Shown here piece by piece: positions 1 to 5,364 of a stretch of 5,519 nt of DNA (positions are counted from its first letter, which is position 1; every line of letters begins with the position of its first letter). Below the pieces are notes generated by a model, which was not told where the DNA came from, searched no databases, and saw nothing but the letters and a program-made list of their open reading frames with translations. Both the position numbers and the translations under genes were made by a program. Source of the DNA: Planctomycetaceae bacterium (GTDB lineage: Bacteria; Planctomycetota; Planctomycetia; Pirellulales; Pirellulaceae); assembly GCA_007129635.1 (NCBI GenBank), contig SKVE01000830.1, forward strand, positions 1 to 5,519. Reading direction: 5' to 3'.

Positions 1-3
1 GGA

Positions 4-1800
4 ATGTCGTTTTCACGTTGGATGATCATCTTGGCTCAGCCCCTGCTACCGGGTCTGTTACCCGCTGCCGACTCGGCCGACCGGCAGTTCGAGCAACTGG
101 CAGCGGCGTATATGGACGAGTTTCCTGCGTATTTTCCTGTCGGAGCAACGGCCTTGGGGGACCACCGCTTCGATAGTCGACTGGACGACATCAGCCAAGC
201 GGCTCGACAGCGGACGCGTGAGTTCTGGCAACGATACCTAAGCTCATTGAGTCAAATCGACTGGGCACAGCTTTCGCGTTCGAACCAGGTTGACCATGCC
301 TTGTTAGAATACGAGTTGAAAGGTTTCCTGTGGCGGCAGGAGGTTCTGCAGCCATGGGCCTGGGATCCGTTGACGTACACTCGGTTGTGCGGCAGTGCCA
401 TCTACAGCCTGATGGCTCGCGACTTCGCTCCGATCGAACAGCGTCTAGGCCACGTGGTCGACCGTCTGGAGCAGTTTCCTCGCTTGTACCAACAGATCCG
501 CGACACACTCGAGCCCGCTCGAGTACCCCAGGTCCATGCCGAGACGGCCGTCCAACAGAATCCGGGTGTGTTGAGTATCCTGAACAACATGGTCAAACCG
601 CAACTGGACAGATTATCGCCGGAGACGCGAAAACGTTTGATCCGGGCGATCGAAGCGGCAGAAGCGGAAGTGCGCACGCACCAGCAATGGCTGGAAGAAG
701 AACTGTTGCCCAATGCCCGCGGCGATTTTCGGTTAGGCGCCGAGTTGTTCGATCAGAAACTGGCTTTCACACTGAAGGCACCGCTCACACGCGCCCAAGT
801 CCGGGACCGAGCCGAACGGGAGCTGGTCCGAGTGCGGGACGAAATGTATGGCATCGCGTTGGAGGTCTACCGAGACAAATTCCCTTTTACCGAGTTCCCT
901 TCAGAACCGTCCGACGCCTACAAACAGGCGATCATCCGCGCGGCCTTAGAACTGGCATACCAGGACACGCCTGCGGCGGATCAGATCGTGCAAACGGCGA
1001 AAGATTCTCTGGCGATGTGCACGGAGTTTGTACGTGAGAAGGACCTGGTGACTTTGCCGCCGGACCCGATCGAGATCATCATCATGCCCGAGTTCCAGCG
1101 GGGCGTTTCGCTGGCCTACTGCGACTCGCCCGGCGTCCTGGATGTGGGGCTGAGCACCTTCTACGCCATCGCTCCGTTGCCGGAAGAATGGACGTCGGAG
1201 CAGGTACAGTCGTTCCTGCGCGAATACAACGTCCGCTCCATCCATAACCTGACCATGCACGAAGCCATGCCAGGCCACTTCGTCCAACTCGCTCATTCCA
1301 ACCGTTATCCGGGAAAGCTTCGAGCGGTGCTGTCCTCAGGCGTCTTCATCGAAGGGTGGGCGATCTACTCGGAACGTGTGATGATCGATGCAGGACTGAT
1401 GGACCACGATCCCCTGATGCGGCTGATCAACCTGAAGTGGTATCTACGCGGCATCGGCAATGCGATCATCGACCAGGCGATACACACGGAGGGGATGACT
1501 CGGGACCAGGCGATGCGGTTGATGGTGGAAGACACCTTTCAGGAAGAACGCGAAGCGGCAGGCAAATGGGTGCGTGCCCAACTGACCTCGGCCCAGCTTT
1601 CCACCTACTTTGTCGGTACCCAGGAACTGTTCGACTTGCGGCGCGATGTCCAACGGGCTTGGGGCGACGATTTCGATTTGAAAGAATACCACGATACGAT
1701 CCTCTCGTACGGCTCGCCTCCGACGCAATACGTTCGGGCATTGGTGTTGGACGAAGAGATCCCACGCCTGACGGATAATGAAGGGATCTCGGCTCCCTGA
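4..1800 (+). CDS. DUF885 family protein, putative secreted zinc metallopeptidase
   Basis: A 598-residue protein that matches the DUF885 family over its full length. The N-terminus has GDHRFD near residues 52-57, as is typical of the family. The central HEAMPGH (H419, E420, H425) is the family's HExxxGH motif, and FIEGWAIYSE follows with E450 as a plausible third zinc ligand, the arrangement seen in gluzincin-type peptidases. The C-terminal YFVGTQELFDLR and the FDLKEYHDTILSYGSPP segment (about 557-573) are also family-like. The length is normal. Residues 1-25 look like a short hydrophobic export signal, so the protein probably acts in the periplasm. Substrate is unknown; peptidase activity is inferred from the motif. 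The ATG at 4 is the first possible start in the window, and an upstream start or the RBS could lie outside. It ends with TGA about 80 bases before a terminator-like hairpin and seems to be transcribed independently of the next gene. Confidence 0.88.
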   Translation: MSFSRWMIILAQPLLPGLLPAADSADRQFEQLAAAYMDEFPAYFPVGATALGDHRFDSRLDDISQAARQRTREFWQRYLSSLSQIDWAQLSRSNQVDHALLEYELKGFLWRQEVLQPWAWDPLTYTRLCGSAIYSLMARDFAPIEQRLGHVVDRLEQFPRLYQQIRDTLEPARVPQVHAETAVQQNPGVLSILNNMVKPQLDRLSPETRKRLIRAIEAAEAEVRTHQQWLEEELLPNARGDFRLGAELFDQKLAFTLKAPLTRAQVRDRAERELVRVRDEMYGIALEVYRDKFPFTEFPSEPSDAYKQAIIRAALELAYQDTPAADQIVQTAKDSLAMCTEFVREKDLVTLPPDPIEIIIMPEFQRGVSLAYCDSPGVLDVGLSTFYAIAPLPEEWTSEQVQSFLREYNVRSIHNLTMHEAMPGHFVQLAHSNRYPGKLRAVLSSGVFIEGWAIYSERVMIDAGLMDHDPLMRLINLKWYLRGIGNAIIDQAIHTEGMTRDQAMRLMVEDTFQEEREAAGKWVRAQLTSAQLSTYFVGTQELFDLRRDVQRAWGDDFDLKEYHDTILSYGSPPTQYVRALVLDEEIPRLTDNEGISAP

Positions 1801-1877
1801 AAGGGAACCATAGGATTCGGGCGAAAGTGGTTTGTTCCGTTTGTGTGTGCCATCTTGGCCGGAAAGCGTGCTAGCAA

Positions 1878-1904
1878 CGCTGGCGTCGACCTGCCAGCGG
1901 TTTT
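1878..1904 (+). terminator. probable intrinsic terminator after the DUF885 gene
   Basis: CGCTGGC (1878-1884) pairs perfectly with GCCAGCG (1893-1899) across an 8-base loop, and a G and four Ts follow (1900-1904). The G+C-rich 7-bp stem and T run 80 bases after the stop fit a Rho-independent terminator, though the T run is short. It overlaps another small palindrome at 1865-1881. Confidence 0.5.
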
Positions 1905-2068
1905 CGCTTTCGACCGTCCCATGATGGCGAAGCTGGCATGAGCTGCCGATAAGGAGCGATGAGGGATGTGTCGTCCGCTCGCGTCGCCGCACCCGCAGCG
2001 AAACGCAGGATTCGTACGCGACGCCCTTGCACGCAACTGCCGCTGCCCGTCCGCCTTGCTTGCCGTAC

Positions 2069-2102
2069 AACCCGCCGAACAACCCGCCGAACAACCCGCC
2101 GG
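2069..2102 (+). repeat. 12-bp tandem repeat, about 2.8 copies
   Basis: The unit AACCCGCCGAAC occurs at 2069-2080 and 2081-2092, followed by a partial copy at 2093-2102 that ends in GG. It lies just upstream of the likely RBS and start codon of the TolC-family gene. A period of 12 keeps any frame open, which explains the long shadow frames on both strands here. If translation began upstream at ATG 2027, it would encode an NPPN repeat. Confidence 0.85.
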
Positions 2103-2113
2103 AAAGCCTGATC

Positions 2114-3001
2114 ATGTTTTGCAATCCTCATCGGCTTGGCCTGCTTGTGCTCTGCTCGATCGCTTGGCTGCCAACCGCCGGTTGCCGGTCGACCCCGCCC
2201 GCTCATGCCATCCGTGACCCGGACTATGCTTGGATGGCTGCACAAATCGATGCCGGTTGTTACGCTCAGTGCTCGGCGATTTTGCCCAGTGTCGAGGTCC
2301 CCGAGTTGTCGGGGCCTCAGCCGGTCGAGACCCTGATCGCGTGGGCCGTTGCGCAGAATCCAGCGATCGAAGCCGCGCGGAAGCAAATGGAAGCGGCGTC
2401 GTACAGGATTCCCCAGGCTGCCAGTCTGGAAGATCCGATGCTGGAAGTGAATCCCTTCCTGGCACCCATGGGCATGGGCGAGATGCGACAGGTGATTCAG
2501 ATGGGCGTGAGCCAGCAGATCCCCTGGTCGGGCAAATTGCAATCTCGTGCCGAAGTCGCCGCTCAGGAAGCCCAGCGAGTACGGGCCCAGTGGGCGACTG
2601 CAGAACTGGCCGTGATCGAACAAGTCAAGATCGCCTATTACCAGTTGTATTTCGTCCAGCAGGCGATCCAGATCAGCCAGGCGGATCGCGAACTGCTGCT
2701 GGGACGGCAGGAAATCGCGGCGGCCCGGTTCCGCGTGGGACAGGTCAATCAGCAGGACGTGCTGCGAGCCGAATTGGAGGTGCTGGAACTGGACAATCAA
2801 CTGGTTCGATTGCAGCAGGAACTCGACACGGCTCGAACTCGCCTGGCGCGGCAATTGAGCATCTCGCCGGATACCCCGCTGGAAGCCGTCGAGCAACTAC
2901 CGGCCGAACAGATCCCGGTCGATCTGCAGCACTTATACTGGTTTAAAATTCCTATCAGTAGTCGTTCTCGTCCGTGGTGGTTTAAGATTCCTATCAGTTA
3001 A
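2114..3001 (+). CDS. truncated TolC-family outer-membrane efflux lipoprotein
   Basis: The reading frame gives 295 residues. The first 275 match the N-terminal half of TolC/OprM/CusC-type outer-membrane channel proteins, which export drugs, metals or proteins with RND-type pumps. Visible features are a signal peptide ending in PTAGC (lipidated Cys24), the 'AQNPAIEAARKQ' start of the first helical repeat, the QIPWSGKL segment, and a long amphipathic helix with ARFRVGQVNQQDVLRAE. Homology ends after LQHLY, where the second repeat should begin. The last 20 residues (WFKIPIS, a linker, WFKIPIS) are encoded by the direct repeat starting at 2939. Family members are usually about 420-480 residues, so roughly the C-terminal 40% is missing and no complete channel can form. 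ATG 2114 is preferred over in-frame ATG 2027 because it gives a lipoprotein signal and has GGAAAG (2101-2106) upstream. No partner pump genes follow. Probably a pseudogene. Confidence 0.8.
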   Translation: MFCNPHRLGLLVLCSIAWLPTAGCRSTPPAHAIRDPDYAWMAAQIDAGCYAQCSAILPSVEVPELSGPQPVETLIAWAVAQNPAIEAARKQMEAASYRIPQAASLEDPMLEVNPFLAPMGMGEMRQVIQMGVSQQIPWSGKLQSRAEVAAQEAQRVRAQWATAELAVIEQVKIAYYQLYFVQQAIQISQADRELLLGRQEIAAARFRVGQVNQQDVLRAELEVLELDNQLVRLQQELDTARTRLARQLSISPDTPLEAVEQLPAEQIPVDLQHLYWFKIPISSRSRPWWFKIPIS

Positions 3002-3014
3002 AATTCCTATCAGT
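2939..3014 (+). repeat. short A+T-rich direct repeats at a gene-truncation junction
   Basis: Three copies share the core TTAAAATTCCTATCAGT, one with A>G (TTAAGATTCC...). Copy 1 occupies 2939-2959 and copy 2 2978-2998; both begin TGGTTTAA, are 21 bp long and are separated by 18 bp. Copy 3 is a 17-bp core at 2998-3014, so 2982-2997 and 2998-3013 form a 16-bp tandem pair. The first copy starts at the very base where TolC homology ends, and the last ends where a KduI-like reading begins. The repeat looks like a junction or insertion footprint, but I do not recognise its family. Confidence 0.8.
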
Positions 3015-3104
3015 CAGTTATATGCCTCATCCGGACAAATTCGTCGGATGACGACCGAGCAAGTCCGGCAAAAGTTTTTAGTGGACACGTTATTTGCATT
3101 TTGA
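3015..3104 (+). pseudogene. kduI: remnant of the N-terminus of a KduI-like isomerase
   Basis: The frame from 3015 reads QLYASSGQIRRMTTEQVRQK and then FLVDTLFAF, stopping at TGA 3102-3104. This follows the pattern I know for the N-terminus of 5-keto-4-deoxyuronate isomerase (KduI, pectin/uronate degradation): a YxS-type start, then [MY]TTExLRxxFLVxxLF. KduI normally continues with a PG-type turn and a cupin fold of about 280 residues, and none of that follows; the match ends near 3097. The normal start is also missing, since upstream is the direct repeat. ATG 3048 is the only internal Met and has no RBS. The identification rests on about 27 residues and is tentative. Confidence 0.45.
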
Positions 3105-3154
3105 AAGGTCTTGCAAGTGGCTCGGACGAATATGAATTTTTACCTGAGAAAATT

Positions 3155-3183
3155 TTGACATCCCGCCTTGAGTATGCTGCAAT
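3155..3183 (+). promoter_or_regulatory. possible sigma70-type promoter, distal
   Basis: A perfect -35 box TTGACA (3155-3160) is followed after 17 bases by TGCAAT (3178-3183), which matches 4 of 6 bases of TATAAT. It points toward the gene at 3278 and would give a leader of about 90 bases. Planctomycete promoters are poorly defined, so this is suggestive only. Confidence 0.3.
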
Positions 3184-3205
3184 GCATTAAGTCAGAAGCA
3201 GGTAT

Positions 3206-3234
3206 TTGACATTGAGTGCGTTGCTCAATACTAC
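3206..3234 (+). promoter_or_regulatory. possible promoter with internal palindrome, proximal
   Basis: A second perfect TTGACA (3206-3211) lies 67 bases before the ATG at 3278. The -10 region is weak (TACTAC at 3229-3234 with 17-base spacing). Between the boxes, ATTGAG (3211-3216) and CTCAAT (3224-3229) form an inverted repeat around TGCGTTG, positioned like a repressor operator. Both roles are inferences from position. Confidence 0.25.
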
Positions 3235-3277
3235 ACAAATACCCGTGAGCGGCTACCTGGAATAGAAAGGAAATGCA

Positions 3278-5071
3278 ATGAGTAAATCCTACAAGAATAG
3301 AGGCATAGATCGTCGTGAATTCATAACCGCCTTGTTGGCCTTGCCCCCTGCTGCCCAGTTTCTGGGTGCCGGCCCCTCGGCCTTGCTAGCGTCATCGCCC
3401 CGCCCCGCAAAAGACGTGCTATATGTCATTTTCGAGGATGACTTTGAAAGTGACTCAGACGGCCCGGCGGCATTGTGTATGCTTCTTGAACTCGAAGCTG
3501 CCGGCGAGTGCAGGATCATTGCCTGCGGAACCAGCGAACTGCATGAGGACTCCACCGCAACGATGGCCGCGACCCTGCACTACTTTGGCCGCGGGGATAT
3601 TCCGCTTGGCTCTTACCGCGATGATCTGTGGCCCTACGATCCTACCAAAACGCAGCTCTACGATGAGTCGTTGTATTGTCAATACATGGCGGCCGACACA
3701 TTTAATTACGGCCACACACGGCGGCACAGGGCAGACTATCCTGATGCCGTCGAGGTTTACGCCAATGCCCTCAACGCGCTGCCGCCCGGCGCCAAGGCCA
3801 AGATCATCGTCACTGGTGGGCAGACCAACCTGCGAACGTTTCTGGAGCAACATCCGCAACTGGTGCGTGATCGGGTGTCGGAACTCCATTTTATGGGCGG
3901 CAGATGCAACCCGAATCACCCCGAAGCCAGGTGGCAAAGGGACTCGAACCTTTCTAATACAGATCCCTTCGCCGTTAAGTACGTCGCCGAGAACTGGCCG
4001 ACCGAGATCCCCGTGTATATTGTCGACTCCTACCTTGGTTACGGGGTTCATTCTTGCCGACCTGATCTCCGTGCGCAACTGTCCGACCTGCACCCGGCCA
4101 AACGCATTTTTCTACTCCATCGACAACCGACAGACCGTCCCGTGGCGGCTGCCCTTGACATGATGAGTGTCATTACCGCGGTACGCGGATTTACGAATCT
4201 CAACGGTGCGGATATCACTAAGGTGCGCGGAACGCTCGAGATAAACGACGACTCAAGCTCCTCCTATTATGGCTATCATCGCTTCATCTCCTCACCGGAC
4301 GGTCCGCATACCCTCCTGCGGCGCGTCCGGGATGCCGCCACAGCCGAAAAGTTTGCCGATTATATCGACGATATCCTCTTGCTGCGCGGGGGCGATGCCG
4401 GCGACGGCGTCTTCCGTGACGAGTTTACCGTACCCGTTGAGGGTCCCTCAGAAACCTTGCAAACCAGACGCGGCTGGACCAAGGCCGGCGACGCCAACAG
4501 CAACACCTTGATTGAGACAGGCGAATATCGACAATATTATGACAGGTATTTTGAAGCGGCCCAGTATGTGGAATTCAACGGCACCTCCAACACCGCGCCG
4601 TACAATGTGCAGGTTAAGGATTTCGGCAGCAAAGACGTTCGCGTGCGTGCCCGCGTGATGGCCACGCAGCCCGACGGCTACGTTGGCCTCTGTGTACGCT
4701 CGGACGGCGGCGGCGCCAACGCACTCGGCCTGAACCTGCGCATCAAGCCGGGCAGCCTGTCTCTGCGCCCCAAGCCCGGCATCCCGGGTCTGCACCTTTA
4801 CAACAACGACTCGCCCCTTTCCCAGAATCGTACTTATGGACCGGCCACTGTGTTTGCCATCAATACCTGGTACACTCTCGATCTGCAAGTTGAAGGCAAT
4901 CTGCTCGTCGGCCGACTCTACGACGACGATGATAACCGAACGCTTTTGGAGCAGGTCGAGTTCAGGCTGCCGAGCATCGATGACCATCGCTGGGCCGGGC
5001 TGATTGCCAGGGACAGAGGCGAGCGGGCCAGTTGGTTCCAAAAAGGCGTCCGACAGCCCGCCGCATCCTAA
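3278..5071 (+). CDS. Tat-exported nucleoside hydrolase-like protein with ConA-like lectin domain
   Basis: A 597-residue protein in three parts. Residues 1-40 are a twin-arginine signal (D-R12-R13-E-F) with a hydrophobic stretch to about 38, so the folded protein is exported. Residues 46-368 have the inosine/uridine-preferring nucleoside hydrolase fold, whose members cleave N-ribosidic bonds using Ca2+: the N-terminal acidic loop EDDFESDSDGPAAL (53-66), VTGGQTNL (178-185, like the family's GPLTN), ELHFMGG (202-208), SNLSNTDPFA (223-232, with N224 or N227 as the substrate Asn) and TDRPVAA (285-291), where D286 fits the late Ca2+-ligand Asp. Residues 378-590 look like a concanavalin-A-like/LamG sandwich (FRDEF, VRVRARV, YVGLCVRSDG, NTWYTLDLQVEG, WAGLIARD) that may bind carbohydrate. 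In the acidic loop, the usual first Asp of DTD is E53 and the second Asp of the DD pair is G62, so hydrolase activity is uncertain. Start ATG 3278 has the RBS AAAGGAAA, which is conserved before the paralog at 5182. Confidence 0.8.
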   Translation: MSKSYKNRGIDRREFITALLALPPAAQFLGAGPSALLASSPRPAKDVLYVIFEDDFESDSDGPAALCMLLELEAAGECRIIACGTSELHEDSTATMAATLHYFGRGDIPLGSYRDDLWPYDPTKTQLYDESLYCQYMAADTFNYGHTRRHRADYPDAVEVYANALNALPPGAKAKIIVTGGQTNLRTFLEQHPQLVRDRVSELHFMGGRCNPNHPEARWQRDSNLSNTDPFAVKYVAENWPTEIPVYIVDSYLGYGVHSCRPDLRAQLSDLHPAKRIFLLHRQPTDRPVAAALDMMSVITAVRGFTNLNGADITKVRGTLEINDDSSSSYYGYHRFISSPDGPHTLLRRVRDAATAEKFADYIDDILLLRGGDAGDGVFRDEFTVPVEGPSETLQTRRGWTKAGDANSNTLIETGEYRQYYDRYFEAAQYVEFNGTSNTAPYNVQVKDFGSKDVRVRARVMATQPDGYVGLCVRSDGGGANALGLNLRIKPGSLSLRPKPGIPGLHLYNNDSPLSQNRTYGPATVFAINTWYTLDLQVEGNLLVGRLYDDDDNRTLLEQVEFRLPSIDDHRWAGLIARDRGERASWFQKGVRQPAAS

Positions 5072-5089
5072 ACCGATCGCTCTGATTTG

Positions 5090-5122
5090 GCCAAAGACCT
5101 TTTCGGCGCATAGGTCTTTGGC
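5090..5122 (+). terminator. strong hairpin after the nucleoside-hydrolase-like gene
   Basis: GCCAAAGACCT (5090-5100) is perfectly complementary to AGGTCTTTGGC (5112-5122), giving an 11-bp stem with an 11-base loop, 19 bases after the stop codon. The position suggests a transcription terminator or 3'-end stabiliser. No T run follows on either strand, so intrinsic termination is not certain. It separates the two Tat-leader genes, so the second probably has its own promoter in the 60 bases that follow, though I see no clear one. Confidence 0.5.
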
Positions 5123-5181
5123 ATTAGACAACCAGATAGTGTGAATCTTTCTACTGAAATCAATTGATGAAAGGAAATGTT

Positions 5182-5364
5182 ATGAGTAAATCACAGAATA
5201 ATCGAGGAATAGATCGTCGTGAATTCGTCTCCGCCTTGTTGGCCTTGCCGCCTGCCTTGCTGCTCTTGGGTGCTGGCCCCGCCGCCCTGCTGGCGTCATC
5301 GCCCCGCCGCTCGAAAGAAGCGTCGGTTTTGGGGTCAGACCTTGTTGTTTGTTTTATCCGATAG
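5182..5364 (+). pseudogene. Tat-leader paralog of the 3278 gene, truncated by a transposon-like end
   Basis: The first 42 residues match the leader of the gene at 3278 at about 34 positions (MSKS, NRGIDRREF, ALLALPP, LGAGP, ALLASSPR), and the DNA is about 80% identical over the first 45 codons. The RBS GAAAGGAAATG is also shared, which fixes the start at ATG 5182 rather than TTG 5164. After SSPRRSKEASVL, where the intact gene begins its hydrolase domain, the frame enters GGGGTCAGACC (5331-5341) and encodes GSDLVVCFIR before a stop at 5362-5364. So only a Tat signal of about 50 residues survives, with no mature domain. The missing body may lie beyond the transposase-like gene, outside the window. 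It could still be transcribed and exported as a fragment, but a functional product is unlikely. Confidence 0.75.

Larger units (their letters stand above)
1801..2113 (+). other. intergenic region with hairpins and upstream leader
   Basis: This 313-base gap between the DUF885 gene and the TolC-family gene holds no convincing protein gene. It contains a 17-bp near-palindrome (1865-1881) overlapping a terminator-like hairpin (1878-1899), a strong Shine-Dalgarno-like AAGGAG at 1951-1956, and a 12-bp tandem repeat at 2069-2102. Downstream of the AAGGAG lie two short frames: a 50-codon, arginine-rich frame from ATG 1959 to TGA 2109-2111, and a longer one from ATG 1966 that overlaps the next gene. 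Neither resembles a known protein. Either could be a translated leader, but this is only a possibility. Confidence 0.5.
3105..3277 (+). other. A+T-rich upstream region of the Tat nucleoside-hydrolase-like gene
   Basis: No gene is visible here; the longest frames are about 10-25 codons. It holds two TTGACA boxes (3155-3160, 3206-3211), a small palindrome (3211-3229), and the purine-rich RBS AAAGGAAA at 3266-3273. It is clearly richer in A+T than the flanking genes, as expected for a promoter region or for DNA of different origin from the TolC-side sequence. Confidence 0.5.

Noticed and set aside
330..1037. Alternative plus-strand frame inside the DUF885 gene
   Set aside because: Composition rich in R, G, S and P with no motif, fully inside a well-supported gene.
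2027..2113. Earlier start (ATG 2027) for the TolC-family protein
   Set aside because: It would add 29 residues including an NPPN repeat before the signal peptide, destroying its N-terminal position; no RBS precedes it.
1444..2124. Minus-strand open frame with a GGLF repeat near its start
   Set aside because: The repeat is just the 12-bp tandem repeat read backwards, and the rest is antisense to the DUF885 gene and its terminator.
1871..2896. Long minus-strand open frame of about 340 codons opposite the TolC-family gene
   Set aside because: It is antisense to a clearly recognisable coding sequence, crosses the tandem repeat, and its translation has arginine- and leucine-rich shadow composition with no known motif.
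2939..3014. CRISPR array
   Set aside because: Repeats are only 17-21 bp, the one spacer is 18 bp, the third copy abuts the second without a spacer, and no cas genes are present.
3027..3051. Hairpin TCATCCG/CGGATGA as a regulatory element
   Set aside because: It is only 7 bp with an 11-base loop inside the gene-remnant coding sequence, without T run or conserved context; chance is likely.
3423..4163. Alternative plus-strand frame of about 246 codons inside the nucleoside-hydrolase-like gene
   Set aside because: The overlapping frame contains the recognisable domains; this one has no motif and no RBS.
5164..5181. Earlier TTG start for the truncated Tat-leader gene
   Set aside because: Alignment with the gene at 3278 and the shared RBS GAAAGGAAATG place the start at ATG 5182; the TTG start would translate through the RBS.
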